Below, in pieces: positions 53,152 to 63,074 of a stretch of 64,000 bases of DNA. The notes beneath the pieces are model-generated. The model saw only the letters and a program-made list of their open reading frames with translations, made no database searches and was not told the DNA's origin. The stretch is from Pseudomonadales bacterium (GTDB taxonomy: Bacteria; Pseudomonadota; Gammaproteobacteria; Pseudomonadales; Azotimanducaceae), in contig JANQJA010000009.1 of assembly GCA_028281885.1 (NCBI GenBank), positions 310,001-374,000 on the forward strand, written 5' to 3'. A program made the position numbers and the translations under genes. How positions within the stretch are numbered: the first letter of the stretch is position 1; each line of letters begins with the position of its first letter.

Positions 53152-55299
53152 TTGTCTATCCCATCAATCCATCGACGTCTCGCGGTGATCTCGCTCATCG
53201 TCAGCATGATTGGCTGCGGCGGCCAAAGTGAAGACGAGTTGTCGTCAATTGCGCCGCCGATCGCAGAATCCAGGGCCGTCCCGCTGACGATCCATGACGA
53301 AACCCGGATCGATAATTACTTCTGGCTCCGGGATGACACCCGTTCCGACTCAGAAGTTCTGGCTCTGCTGAAGGCGGAGAACCGGTATACCGAAGCCGTC
53401 ATGTCCCGGACCGAGGCACTTCAGATTCAGCTATTCAACGAACTGGCCGGTCGACTTCAAAGCGAAGATGACACCGTCCCGATTCGACGCGGCGGATATC
53501 TTTATCACCGGGAATACAGAGCCGGTGGCGAGCACCCGGTGTATCTGCGCCAACCCGCTGACGGTGACGGTGAACCTGAGGTGCTGCTGGACGTTAACAA
53601 GCTGTCCCGGGGATTTGAATATTACGAACTGGGGAACTGGGTCGTCAGCCCGGACAATGACCTGATCGCCTACGCTGAAGACACTGTCAGCCGGCGCGAA
53701 TACACGATTCGCGTCAAGTCACTGACAGAGAGCCAAACGCTGCCTGAACGTATCGAAGGCGTCGAGAGCGACATCGCGTGGGCAAACGACAACAAAACGT
53801 TCTTCTATGTCGTCAAGGATCCTCAGACGCTGCTTCCCTATCAGGTCTGGCGCCATGAAATCGGCACGGACCCGGGATCTGACGTACTCGTTTACGAGGA
53901 ATCCGATCCCAAGTTCTATACCTCCGTATACAAGACGCGAACCGGTGCGTTCATCGTGATTGCCATCAACAGTACGGACGTGTCCGAGATTCGCCTGATT
54001 GATGCCGACGATCCCGGCTCAGAACCGCACGTCTTTGTCTCCCGGCGGCAGGGAAATGAATACCGGATACGGCACGTCCCCGGTGCGTTTTATGTCCTGA
54101 CCAACTGGAATGCGGAGAACTTCAGGCTGTTGCGGGCGGAAGAGGGAAGCCTCGGTTTGCCACGGGAATGGCAGGAGGTGCTGGCTCATCGCAGCGATGT
54201 CCTGATCCAGGATATGGAAGTCTTTGCGGACTACATCGTGGTCAGTGAAAGAACCGGCGGCGTGACCCAGTTGAATGTCATTGACCGGGATACCGGACAG
54301 CAACATCCCATCGACTTCCACGATCCCGCGTACTCAGTCAGGCTGCATACCAATCCCGAGTTTGATACCACTCGCCTGAGGTTCGTTTACTCAAGCCTGA
54401 CCACACCGGAATCCGAAATCGAGTACGACATGGCAACCGGTGCTTCAGTGCTGCTGAAGCAGGATCAGGTGCTGGGCGAGTTTCGGCGCGACAACTATCG
54501 TTCCGAGCGGGTTGAGATAACGGCGCGTGACGGCACCCGGGTACCCGTCAGTCTTGTGTATCGCACGGATCTTCGACAGCCGGGAAAAAATCCACTCTAT
54601 ATCACCGGCTATGGTGCTTATGGCATTTCCATGCAGCCGACATTCAATCCGTTACGGCTTTCGTTGCTCGATCGCGGCTTCGTCTATGCCATCGCCCATG
54701 TCCGTGGCGGCCAGGAGAGGGGCAGGTCCTGGTACGAACAGGGCAAGTTGCAGCACAAGCGCAATACGTTCTGGGATTTCATCGACGTTACTCGCGGTCT
54801 GGTGGATCGGGGATATGGTGCCCCGGGGCAGGTGTTCGCTGCTGGCGGGTCTGCGGGCGGCCTGCTCATGGGGGTCATTGCCAACGAAGCACCGGAGCTC
54901 TATCAGGGGATTATCGCCCGGGTGCCATTCGTTGATGTGATTACCACCATGCTGGACGACTCGATTCCGCTGACCACCGGCGAGTACTCCGAGTGGGGTG
55001 ACCCCCGGGAGAAGTCAGCCTACGATTACATGAAGCAGTACTCGCCCTACGATCGGGTCAGGCAACAGGCCTATCCCCACATGCTGGTCACCACCGGTCT
55101 GTGGGACTCCCAGGTACAATATTTTGAACCCATCAAATGGGTCCAGAAACTGCGTGCCCACAATACCGGCGATGGCGAGATACTGATCCACATCGATATG
55201 ACAACCGGTCACGATGGTGCCTCGGCCCGATATCAGCGCTATCGAATCGACGCACTTGAGTATGCCTTCGTGCTGGACCAGGTACCCGCCGGCGGATGA
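53152..55299 (+). CDS. ptrB: Oligopeptidase B-like prolyl oligopeptidase, lipoprotein
   Basis: 715 residues. TTG start 53152 gives RRLAVISLIVSMIGC, a lipoprotein signal (Cys23), so it is membrane-anchored in the periplasm, unlike cytoplasmic E. coli PtrB. Beta-propeller (~70-430), then alpha/beta hydrolase. Nucleophile Ser567 in GGSAGGLLMG, Asp652 in GLWDSQVQY and His687 in TGHDGAS form the triad. VRGGQERGRSWYEQGK and the acidic DRVRQQAYPHML region are typical S9A oligopeptidase B, which cleaves peptides after Arg/Lys. Confidence 0.93.
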   Translation: MSIPSIHRRLAVISLIVSMIGCGGQSEDELSSIAPPIAESRAVPLTIHDETRIDNYFWLRDDTRSDSEVLALLKAENRYTEAVMSRTEALQIQLFNELAGRLQSEDDTVPIRRGGYLYHREYRAGGEHPVYLRQPADGDGEPEVLLDVNKLSRGFEYYELGNWVVSPDNDLIAYAEDTVSRREYTIRVKSLTESQTLPERIEGVESDIAWANDNKTFFYVVKDPQTLLPYQVWRHEIGTDPGSDVLVYEESDPKFYTSVYKTRTGAFIVIAINSTDVSEIRLIDADDPGSEPHVFVSRRQGNEYRIRHVPGAFYVLTNWNAENFRLLRAEEGSLGLPREWQEVLAHRSDVLIQDMEVFADYIVVSERTGGVTQLNVIDRDTGQQHPIDFHDPAYSVRLHTNPEFDTTRLRFVYSSLTTPESEIEYDMATGASVLLKQDQVLGEFRRDNYRSERVEITARDGTRVPVSLVYRTDLRQPGKNPLYITGYGAYGISMQPTFNPLRLSLLDRGFVYAIAHVRGGQERGRSWYEQGKLQHKRNTFWDFIDVTRGLVDRGYGAPGQVFAAGGSAGGLLMGVIANEAPELYQGIIARVPFVDVITTMLDDSIPLTTGEYSEWGDPREKSAYDYMKQYSPYDRVRQQAYPHMLVTTGLWDSQVQYFEPIKWVQKLRAHNTGDGEILIHIDMTTGHDGASARYQRYRIDALEYAFVLDQVPAGG

Positions 55300-55362
55300 A
55301 TTACGGTGTTTGATGCGAGCAAGATAGAATGATGTCGGCCAAACGTCATTGAGCGGTTAACC

Positions 55363-56703
55363 ATGGTCAGAATCTGCGCAATCGCGTTGATTGCCTTGCT
55401 ACTCACCGCCTGCTCTCGTGGCGGCGGCGGTAGTAGTAGCGCGGCCACACTGCAACCACCGACACCAACACCGACACCGACGCCAGCACCGGTACCGGAC
55501 CCGGAACCACAGCCGGATAGCGGCGCCCCGTTCCTGTTGGATGAAACAACGCGGGCATTGATCCAGCCCGCCGAGCAGACGGCGATATCCGATCAGGTCA
55601 TTTTTTGCGCCGTCACCCTGCGCGAAGATCAAGCCTGTACGCTGAACCACCTGCCACTTCTGGGCATGGTTGCTCCGTCGCCGTCAGTTGACGATGTCAT
55701 GTCACGGGTCGTCGTGACGCATCCCTGGATGGCAGTCCGCTTCCGCGCCATGATGGAATGGATGCCCCCCGAAATATTGCTGCTCATGCGCGGTGTGACG
55801 GCAGTTGTGATTTCTTCCCATGTCAGGCCATCCTTTTATACGGCCAGGACCGGCGCCATCTATCTGGACCCGAATGGCATGTGGCTGACCGAAGCAGAAC
55901 AAGCTGATATTTCTACCGCTGCGGACCCACGAACCGACGATATCCGCCAATTTCAGTTTCTGATGTTGTGGCGGTACGTCATTGACTCAGTCGATATCCG
56001 ATCACTGCCCAGATCGGTGGATGCTCTCAGTCTGCGGATGGCAGCGCTGCTCTACCACGAGCTTGCCCATGCCAACGACTTCTTTCCGCCCGACAGCTTT
56101 GACACCCTCGACCGGACTATCCCGTTGTTTGAGAACCTGATGACGGGGCTGCTGCCCTCGACGCAGCTCAGCAATACACTGCCGCTTCAGTCGAGTTTCA
56201 TGCGATCATTGGCTCAGGTAGCATTTCGTGGCGTAACACCCACACCGGACCAGCTTGAAACCACTGCCAATGACATCGCCAACGCATTCCCGCTGGATCA
56301 TGCCAATGACTTTTATAGCTACAGCACCATCCGCGAAGATCTTGCCATGGTATTTGAGGAAGCATTGATGCTGTATACGCTCGGGATCGACCGGGACGTG
56401 GGGGTGGTAACCGTACCGGACGAACTCGAGTCCTGTAGTCAGCTGATTCTGGCCTGGGGGCAGCGGGGCCGGATCGCCGAATCCGGTATCTCGCCGCGAT
56501 CATTGTTCGCGATCGAACGATTACTACCCGAGGCGGTGCCAGGGATCGAGGACATGCTGGCCGATCTGCCACCACCGACAGCGCTGACCGTCGGTATGGA
56601 CTGGTGCCGCAGCATTGCACCGGAAAGCAGCGACCCGGTTGCGCTGACCCTTGATGAGTTACCGCTGGAAGAAAGGGTTCAGTTCCTGCCGGGGTACCAT
56701 TAA
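55363..56703 (+). CDS. Lipoprotein with HELAH zinc-peptidase-like motif, unrecognised family
   Basis: 446 residues. Lipoprotein signal MVRICAIALIALLLTAC (Cys17), followed by a Pro/Thr-rich linker (PTPTPTPTPAPVPDPEPQ, ~34-51) that would hold the domain off the membrane. The folded part contains LLYHELAHANDFF with H232, E233 and H236, an HExxH zincin motif, and later REDLAMVFEEALMLY with candidate third-ligand glutamates. Two cysteine pairs are possible. Catalysis is an inference from the motif only; no known family recognised. Confidence 0.75.
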   Translation: MVRICAIALIALLLTACSRGGGGSSSAATLQPPTPTPTPTPAPVPDPEPQPDSGAPFLLDETTRALIQPAEQTAISDQVIFCAVTLREDQACTLNHLPLLGMVAPSPSVDDVMSRVVVTHPWMAVRFRAMMEWMPPEILLLMRGVTAVVISSHVRPSFYTARTGAIYLDPNGMWLTEAEQADISTAADPRTDDIRQFQFLMLWRYVIDSVDIRSLPRSVDALSLRMAALLYHELAHANDFFPPDSFDTLDRTIPLFENLMTGLLPSTQLSNTLPLQSSFMRSLAQVAFRGVTPTPDQLETTANDIANAFPLDHANDFYSYSTIREDLAMVFEEALMLYTLGIDRDVGVVTVPDELESCSQLILAWGQRGRIAESGISPRSLFAIERLLPEAVPGIEDMLADLPPPTALTVGMDWCRSIAPESSDPVALTLDELPLEERVQFLPGYH

Positions 56704-56713
56704 CGCGCCGATC

Positions 56714-57820
56714 TTATCGATCCAGCCTGAGCGAGGTGGACGAGAGATCGACCCGAAACTCGGCCTCCGCAACCCCCATGCTGATTTCCCGTAGCGCCGG
56801 TGGAATATCGATCTGGTCCAATTCAATAAATCCTTCGCCGGCATGGCGTCCGAAGGCGAGAAACGATACGCCCTGATCTCGGATCGAGTCGATCGCAATA
56901 TCGCGCAGTTCGTAGCTGTCATGGTAATAACGGGGTTGTCCGATGCGCTCCAGAGTATCGACCCCAACCAGCATTGTCGTGCCCGGGAACAGGCGGGCCT
57001 TGTCGACGAAGGTGGGCGCGTTGGTAAATGTCAGTCCGAACTCCCCGCCAATACCTGCCTGTCGCGATGTCATCTCGATAAAATCGAGCGCCGGCTTGTC
57101 GACATTGAAAGCTGAAATCTCAAACAACACGGGGGCGTGATCAAACCGCGCGGATGCCACCCGGGCAATTTCACGGTGTCCCTCATGTAATGGGTTAAAA
57201 GCACCAGGGAACAGCAGGCGAGGGGAGTCCACCTCATGGGGTGTCATGGTCGCTTCACCTCGAAACAGTGCACGCCAGCCCTGTTCAGCAGCCTGAGATC
57301 GGATATCCAGGGATTCATCCTCGAACAGCGTCGGCAGGTCAGCATCAATACCACTGGCTTCAGCCAGGATGGCGATGATCAACTCGGCGCAGGCAGCTTC
57401 CTGGGAGGTTCGATCTCGGGATTGGCGGGACAACGTCAGTGTATACTCTCGAGTTTCGCTGGCAGACTGTAAACCGATGAAGCATCGATCAGTACCGCGG
57501 CGCTGCCGGTCCGTGGTCAGTGCCGCAGTGCAGCCGATGCCGAAACTGATGGTTTCGTCCGGCTCGAACCGTCGGGCTCGTTGCCACGCAGCCATCGCCA
57601 TGGCCCGTGCAGTGATCCCGCTACATGCCTGATCCGGCGCGCCGCCAATATAATCAGTCAGAGAAGCGGGATCGTAGGGCACCACGCTCTCGATGACAGT
57701 ACGGGAAGCGCCCGGGACGGTAAGCAATTGGGTTGCTGCCGAGGCGCCGCCACCGGTCGCTGCCAATACAAATTTGCCTGGGGCATCATGAATTGCCCGG
57801 ATCAGATTGTAAGAAGACAA
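56714..57820 (-). CDS. Fusion: CinA C-terminal-like domain + HxGH nucleotidyltransferase domain
   Basis: 368 residues. About 1-165 resembles the CinA amidase domain (ATGGGASAATQLLTVPGASRTVIESVVPY, CSGITARAMAMAAWQRA), but the usual AES-C-TGG catalytic block reads AATGGGAS, so amidase activity is doubtful. About 195-368 is a Rossmann nucleotidyltransferase with LLFPGAFNPLHEGHREIAR, the (H/N)xGH-type site of NadD/NMN adenylyltransferases, and a C-terminal S-S-T-S-L-R that recalls the ISxxxxR motif. An NAD-metabolism or nucleotide-repair role is inferred. Convergent with the HELAH lipoprotein gene. Confidence 0.8.
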   Translation of the reverse strand: MSSYNLIRAIHDAPGKFVLAATGGGASAATQLLTVPGASRTVIESVVPYDPASLTDYIGGAPDQACSGITARAMAMAAWQRARRFEPDETISFGIGCTAALTTDRQRRGTDRCFIGLQSASETREYTLTLSRQSRDRTSQEAACAELIIAILAEASGIDADLPTLFEDESLDIRSQAAEQGWRALFRGEATMTPHEVDSPRLLFPGAFNPLHEGHREIARVASARFDHAPVLFEISAFNVDKPALDFIEMTSRQAGIGGEFGLTFTNAPTFVDKARLFPGTTMLVGVDTLERIGQPRYYHDSYELRDIAIDSIRDQGVSFLAFGRHAGEGFIELDQIDIPPALREISMGVAEAEFRVDLSSTSLRLDR

Positions 57821-57926
57821 CTGCTGAACACCTTGACTGCACGGATGTCAAAGCATAGCAAAGGCAATCAGGTGCAACGCCATGAAAAAGGCGTAAACTG
57901 CGCCGCCGAGAACTCAGGAGCCTGAC

Positions 57927-58508
57927 ATGCTGATTCGATTTCTTGCCGCCGTGGTGACGTTATCATGCTGTATCAGTCTGAATGCGGCAGAACCGGAACC
58001 GGCGCTCAGGACGCTGGAGCCCGGTGAACTGGAAAACTTTCAGTTTGAGCAGCAAACGGATCGAAATGCCACCGAGGTTGTGATCGAAGATCTTTCTATC
58101 GGCCAGAGGTATATCCTGGGGGCTCAGCGACAGGAAGCCAGGGACCTGATTGCACAGGAACTGGGAGTACTCGCGATTCAGGGTGACCGCTCGGATCTTG
58201 AGATCCTGCAGCATCTGTACGACCGCGGCGTGCTCCGCAACGATCAGGTTCGGGCATGGCAATCGATGGGCATTCTGTTTGGGGATATCCTTGCCAATGA
58301 GTTCAATCTGCAGTGGGTTTCCTACGAAGATGAACTGGGCGCCAGCAAGGCCCTTCGCTGGCGTAAGACCGACAATTTTGTCTTTCCCATCACCGCCTTC
58401 TCCAAACGCCTGCAGTTCGGAGAACGTCTCGATATGCAGGCAATCTATGAGAAGTTCCGGGCGGACATCGAGTCTTTTATCGATTACGAACGGCGGGTGA
58501 ACTCTTAG
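57927..58508 (+). CDS. DUF3806 family secreted protein
   Basis: 193 residues. Signal peptide MLIRFLAAVVTLSCCISLNAA. The mature part has the DUF3806 blocks QSMGILFGDILANEFNLQWVSYEDELGASKALRW and NFVFPITAFSKRLQ. Periplasmic or outer-membrane-associated helical protein. No function known to me. Confidence 0.78.
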   Translation: MLIRFLAAVVTLSCCISLNAAEPEPALRTLEPGELENFQFEQQTDRNATEVVIEDLSIGQRYILGAQRQEARDLIAQELGVLAIQGDRSDLEILQHLYDRGVLRNDQVRAWQSMGILFGDILANEFNLQWVSYEDELGASKALRWRKTDNFVFPITAFSKRLQFGERLDMQAIYEKFRADIESFIDYERRVNS

Positions 58509-58549
58509 GTCGTTCGCGGTAGAATCGCGTTTTTTCTGCAGGCTGAGCC

Positions 58550-58723
58550 ATGACCATGAACTACGTAAAGGCCGTCTTTAAATTCCTGCTGGTGGATTCG
58601 ACGGTGAACATTCTTGGTGATCTCTTCGAGCAGCCGCTGATCAACTGGGTATTTATCGGCTGGGGCTGGCTCTCCGTGCTGGTCATGGTGGCGAGCTTTA
58701 TCAGCCAGGTCGCCGCGCTCTAG
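58550..58723 (+). CDS. Small membrane protein (57 residues)
   Basis: ATG 58550 (MTMNYVKAVFKFLLVDSTVN), second ATG 6 bases later; ends TAG 58723. One C-terminal membrane segment, INWVFIGWGWLSVLVMVASFIS (~32-53). GGCTGAG precedes as a weak ribosome site. 41 bp after the DUF3806 gene on the same strand, probably co-expressed. Too short for usual ORF cut-offs. Real gene likely; family not recognised. Confidence 0.6.
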   Translation: MTMNYVKAVFKFLLVDSTVNILGDLFEQPLINWVFIGWGWLSVLVMVASFISQVAAL

Positions 58724-58752
58724 CAGTCAAGACGCGGCAACAGCGATTAGCT

Positions 58753-59856
58753 TTATGCCAGTCGCCTTGCCAGTTCGGCCATCACCCGATCACCAAATTC
58801 ATCGGTGGCAATGATTTTCGCATCGTCGCCTGAAGAAAGGTCCGCGGTCGAATAACCCTCCTCGAACACCTGTTTCATCGATTGCCATACCGCTTCCGAC
58901 TCGGCTTTCATACCGAAGCTCATCTCCAGCATCATCGCCACCGAACCAATCATCGAATAGGGATTGGCGATATTCTTGCCGGCGATGTCCGGCGCGGATC
59001 CATGGGAAGGTTCATAATAGGCCTTCTCGGGACCAATACAGGCGGAAGGCATCAAGCCCAGCGAACCAAGGATGCCACCTCCCTGATCACTCAGGATGTC
59101 GCCAAACATGTTCTCCATCACCATGACGTCGAACTGGCCCGGGTTCAGGCAAAGGGCAGTGGCGGCCGCATCCACCAGCATATGTTTCACTTCAACGTCC
59201 GGATAATCACCGCGCACTTCATCCAGCACCTCGTTCCAGAATACGCTGGACATCAGCACATTGGACTTGTGAATGTTGTGAAGCAGACCCCTGCGTTGCT
59301 GCGCCTGTTCGAAGGCGATCTTCAGTACCCGCCTGATCTGGTCCTCGTTGTACTCCAGCGTTTCCTTGACAAATCGCAGTCCGGTGTCGCTTACACCTCG
59401 TTCTTTCTCACCAAAATAAAGCCCGCCGACCAGTTCCCGGATCAGCAGGATATCGATGCCGTCTTTGATAACGGACGACTTGAGGGGCGAGAAATGCGCC
59501 ATGTCCTTCGATAGATAAATTGGCCGGAAGTTTGCGAACGTGTCGAATCTCGCCCGCAGCGGCAGGATAGCGCCGCGTTCAGCCTGCTCCTCGACCGGAA
59601 TCTTTTGTGATTCTTCAAAACTGAGACCGACCGGACCTTTTAAAATCGCGTCAGCATCGTCACAAATGGCCTTGGTCTGCTCAGGAAACGCCTTGCCATG
59701 CTCAAAGTAGGCGCCAGCACCAAATGGCGCATCGATCAGGTCAAATGAAACATCGCGGTGCTCATTCAGCAGATCGAAGACCCTGACCGCCTGCGCCATG
59801 ATTTCCGGCCCGATGGCATCGCCTGCCAGGACGGCAACTTTGTAGGCGTTTGTCAT
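58753..59856 (-). CDS. leuB: 3-isopropylmalate dehydrogenase (LeuB)-like
   Basis: 367 residues. NAD-dependent beta-decarboxylating dehydrogenase of leucine synthesis. All key residues are present: LRARFDTFANFRP and RELVGGLYFG (substrate Arg/Tyr), IHKSNVL (Lys), HMLVDAAA and NMFGDILSDQGG (metal Asp), and EPSHGSAPDIAGKNIANP (NAD site). Wording varies from E. coli LeuB (AGDAIGPEIM), and leuACD are not in the window, so another family member (such as a related hydroxy-acid dehydrogenase) remains possible. Confidence 0.87.
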   Translation of the reverse strand: MTNAYKVAVLAGDAIGPEIMAQAVRVFDLLNEHRDVSFDLIDAPFGAGAYFEHGKAFPEQTKAICDDADAILKGPVGLSFEESQKIPVEEQAERGAILPLRARFDTFANFRPIYLSKDMAHFSPLKSSVIKDGIDILLIRELVGGLYFGEKERGVSDTGLRFVKETLEYNEDQIRRVLKIAFEQAQQRRGLLHNIHKSNVLMSSVFWNEVLDEVRGDYPDVEVKHMLVDAAATALCLNPGQFDVMVMENMFGDILSDQGGGILGSLGLMPSACIGPEKAYYEPSHGSAPDIAGKNIANPYSMIGSVAMMLEMSFGMKAESEAVWQSMKQVFEEGYSTADLSSGDDAKIIATDEFGDRVMAELARRLA

Positions 59857-59894
59857 GAGTAGTACCCCGCGCTTAAAAAAGCGCCGATTCTAAC

Positions 59895-61088
59895 CTATTT
59901 ATAAATCAGGAAGGGGGCTCGCTCATCCACCCAGCGTTGGGCTTCAGCATCGAGGCGACCAGCCAGGTCACCAAAGTCTGCGTTCTCGTCGTCTACCCAC
60001 TGACGCAGAAACGGACCGCCGTTGATAACGTCGATGGGTGTGCGATCAAGCTCATATTCGTATTCATGAAACCGCCAGATTTCCTCACCGGGTCTAAGCC
60101 GTCGCAGTACTTTCAATATGCCCGCAATCAGTCTAAAGGGCTTGAACCGATGATGATCGTAGCCGGCATCGTCCGTATGGATCATCAACCCACGGCAGGT
60201 CTGGCTGACATGCTTGTGGAAAGTCGGCTCGAAATAGCAGGGCCGAAGCAGGATGCCCGTCAGCCATTCCGGCACACTCATCGCGAGCTCTCGGACGACC
60301 TCGTCGGCCGGAAATCCCGGCGCCCCAACCAGTTCAAGGGGCGTCGTGGTGCCGCGGCCCTCCGACAACAATGTGCCTTCCAGCAGGACGGTCCCGGCAA
60401 AGCAACGGGCCATATTGAGACTGCTCGCGTTGGGCGAAGGATTGATCCAGGCCCGTTGCTGGACCGGCCAGCCGTAACCAGGGGCCGCGTCAGGATCGTA
60501 GGCGGGCAGCCGCTCAATGGAAAGATCGACATTGAGATTGTTCTTCCACACCAGCCAGCGGGCCAGCTCGGCGACGGTCAGCCCGTGTCTGGTGGGCAAT
60601 TCGTCGCAACCGACAAAGCTCTCCTGGCCAGGTTCAAGGTAGAGCCCGTCAACCGGCCGGCCGGCCGGATTCGGACGGTCCAGCACCCGAATCGCCGTGC
60701 CGGTCCGGGCACAGGCTTCGAGAAAGTATTTCAGCGTCGAGATGTAGGTATAGATCCGACACCCCACATCCTGCAGGTCAAACAGAACGAGATCGATGTC
60801 TTCCAGCATGGAGTCCGTCGGATGCCGATGCTCGCCATACAGACTAATGACCGGAATATTATGACGCGGATCGACATAATCCTGACTCTCGATCATGTTG
60901 TCCTGTTTGTCACCGCGCATGCCATGTTGCGGACCGAATGCCCGGGTCACGTTGAATCCCCGGGCGATGAGTGCATCCAGACTGTGTTCCCCGGCCCGGG
61001 TTACTGAGGCGGGATGTCCCACCAGCCCGATTCGGGACTTGGGCGCTGGCTCGGAGTGCTCCAGCAGCACATCAATCCCGAACTTCAT
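59895..61088 (-). CDS. DUF1343 protein, NamZ-like exo-beta-N-acetylmuramidase
   Basis: 397 residues, no signal peptide. Typical blocks: GLVGHPASVTRAGEHSLDAL, FGPQHGMRGDKQDNMIES, VISLYGEHRHPTDSMLEDIDLVLFDLQDVGCRIYTY, VLDRPNPAGRP, and ELPTRHGLTVAELA. The family (NamZ in Bacillus) removes terminal MurNAc from peptidoglycan fragments. Absence of a signal suggests cytoplasmic turnover of imported muropeptides. Its start overlaps the stop of the DOMON-like gene by 4 bp. Confidence 0.86.
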   Translation of the reverse strand: MKFGIDVLLEHSEPAPKSRIGLVGHPASVTRAGEHSLDALIARGFNVTRAFGPQHGMRGDKQDNMIESQDYVDPRHNIPVISLYGEHRHPTDSMLEDIDLVLFDLQDVGCRIYTYISTLKYFLEACARTGTAIRVLDRPNPAGRPVDGLYLEPGQESFVGCDELPTRHGLTVAELARWLVWKNNLNVDLSIERLPAYDPDAAPGYGWPVQQRAWINPSPNASSLNMARCFAGTVLLEGTLLSEGRGTTTPLELVGAPGFPADEVVRELAMSVPEWLTGILLRPCYFEPTFHKHVSQTCRGLMIHTDDAGYDHHRFKPFRLIAGILKVLRRLRPGEEIWRFHEYEYELDRTPIDVINGGPFLRQWVDDENADFGDLAGRLDAEAQRWVDERAPFLIYK

Positions 61089-61612
61089 TGACCACCTGCA
61101 GCGGAGAAAACAACATGATTAAGGGGCGAATGGAAATCAGGGCGAGGGGTCCTATGTTGGAGTGCAAAGTAATGAGTCTTGGCGGCGCACGACCGAATAA
61201 CCGCACTGAGTCCCAGCCGACAAGCCGAAGGCGGGTCAGCGACCAGGAACTGAGTATGAACCCGGGCACCCTCCGAACTCACCTCAACAGAGGTCCTCGG
61301 CTCGCTAGTCATCACGGCTTCGATCATGCCCTCACGTTCGTCGGTAAAACTGTATGCGTTCCAGTGACCGCTCGGCGAAACATTGAATTCCATATACCTG
61401 GTCTGGTTCAGGGGCCCCACAAAGCACTCGAAACAGGTGCTCCGCCACAGGTGGTCCAACCGACGCGGCTGGGAGTCCGGCTGCGGCCATTCGATGGCCT
61501 GTATATCCCCCCTGATGATCCATTCACAGGAAATCTCGACGTCCCATTCAAAAGTAGCAATCAGTTCCTGTATGGCAGGCACAGGAGCAAACGGAGTCAG
61601 CCGAAACTGCAT
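61085..61612 (-). CDS. DOMON-like domain protein
   Basis: 175 residues. [42 protein letters not shown] is the signature of the DOMON-like type 9 carbohydrate/haem-binding sandwich found in proteobacteria. No signal peptide. Translationally coupled to the downstream NamZ-like gene (ATGA overlap). Divergent from glutathione reductase. Ligand unknown. Confidence 0.75.
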   Translation of the reverse strand: MQFRLTPFAPVPAIQELIATFEWDVEISCEWIIRGDIQAIEWPQPDSQPRRLDHLWRSTCFECFVGPLNQTRYMEFNVSPSGHWNAYSFTDEREGMIEAVMTSEPRTSVEVSSEGARVHTQFLVADPPSACRLGLSAVIRSCAAKTHYFALQHRTPRPDFHSPLNHVVFSAAGGQ

Positions 61613-61650
61613 CTGTGATAGCTTACCAAGTCCAGATCAGGGGAGGGCAG

Positions 61651-63015
61651 ATGATGCCGGAATATGATTTCGATCTGTTTGTGATGGGCGTCGGATCAGG
61701 CGGCGTCCGGGCGGCCAGGATGAGCGCCACGTGGGGTGCCCGCGTCGCGACGGCCGAAGATCGGTATATGGGTGGTACCTGTGTCAATGTCGGTTGCGTT
61801 CCGAAAAAACTGTTCGTGACAGCCGCACATTACCATCATGACTTCAATGACTCCCGTGGATTTGGCTGGAATCCCGGATCGCCGACATTCCACTGGCCCA
61901 CACTGCTCGAGAACAAGAATCAGGAAATCAGTCGCTTGAATGGCATTTACAAGGGATTGCTCGACAACGCAGGCGTCACTCATTTCGATGGGCGTGCAAG
62001 AATCGTCGACCCACACCATGTCTCCATCGATCACGATCGCGTCATCTCAACCGAGAAGATCCTGATCGCCACGGGCGGCTGGCCAACGATTCCTGATTTT
62101 CCAGGCAACGAACATGTCATCACATCGAACGAGGCGTTTTACCTGGAGCAACTCCCCAAAGATGTTCTCGTCGTTGGCGGCGGTTATATCGCGGTCGAAT
62201 TTGCAGGCATCTATGCCGGCCTCGGTGTGGAAACCCATCTGTCCTACCGGGGGCCATTGTTCCTGCGCGGTTTTGATCAGGACATCCGCGAGACCGTCAG
62301 GGACGAGTTAATCAAGAAGGACATCAACCTGCATTTTGACAGCGTAGTCGCTGCCGTGGAAAAAACGCCGGATGAACGCTACCGGGTTCGGTTCACCGAC
62401 GGTACCGAGATGACCGTGGGGCTCATCATGGTGGCGACGGGAAGATCGCCGAGCGTACATGATATCGGACTCGAAAACGTTGCCGTCGAAACCAGGGAAA
62501 ACGGTGCGATTGTCGTGAACGATGCGTTTCAGACCTCGGTACCGAATATCTTTGCCCTGGGTGACGTGACAGACCGTATTCAACTCACTCCGGTTGCCAT
62601 TGCAGAAGCCATGGCCTTCGCCCGTAGCCAATTTCTCAATGAACCAACCATGATGGATTACGATCACATTGCGACAGCCGTGTTCTGCCAGCCCAATATC
62701 GGCACAGTAGGACTGACCGAAGAGGAAGCGCGGGAACAATATGCCAATGTGAAAGTCTTTCGATCCAGTTTTCGGGCGTTAAAACACACGCTAAGTGGCA
62801 GTGATGAAAGAACGCTGATGAAACTGGTCGTTGATGCGGACAGTGATCGGGTAGTCGGTGCGCACATGGTTGGTGAAGATGCCGGAGAAATCATCCAGGG
62901 ATTGGCGGTAGCGCTCAAAGCGGGTGCAACGAAGTCAGTCTTCGATGCTACTGTCGGGATTCATCCAACCACGGCAGAAGAGTTTGTCACGATGCGGGAG
63001 CCGGTTGAGGTGTGA
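61651..63015 (+). CDS. gor: Glutathione-disulfide reductase
   Basis: 454 residues from ATG 61651 ([23 protein letters not shown]); GGGGAGGGCAG just before it is a strong ribosome site, and an upstream in-frame start at 61615 lies outside the fold. Redox-active disulfide [13 protein letters not shown] (C44-C49), NADP site [22 protein letters not shown] block [19 protein letters not shown], and C-terminal [10 protein letters not shown] with the catalytic His. Regenerates GSH, the reductant for the glutathione peroxidase 12 kb upstream. Confidence 0.95.
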   Translation: MMPEYDFDLFVMGVGSGGVRAARMSATWGARVATAEDRYMGGTCVNVGCVPKKLFVTAAHYHHDFNDSRGFGWNPGSPTFHWPTLLENKNQEISRLNGIYKGLLDNAGVTHFDGRARIVDPHHVSIDHDRVISTEKILIATGGWPTIPDFPGNEHVITSNEAFYLEQLPKDVLVVGGGYIAVEFAGIYAGLGVETHLSYRGPLFLRGFDQDIRETVRDELIKKDINLHFDSVVAAVEKTPDERYRVRFTDGTEMTVGLIMVATGRSPSVHDIGLENVAVETRENGAIVVNDAFQTSVPNIFALGDVTDRIQLTPVAIAEAMAFARSQFLNEPTMMDYDHIATAVFCQPNIGTVGLTEEEAREQYANVKVFRSSFRALKHTLSGSDERTLMKLVVDADSDRVVGAHMVGEDAGEIIQGLAVALKAGATKSVFDATVGIHPTTAEEFVTMREPVEV

Positions 63016-63074
63016 GGCATAAAATGAATCTGCTATCGTCACCCGCCTGACGAGGTGTTATTGAGGTTCGCTGC

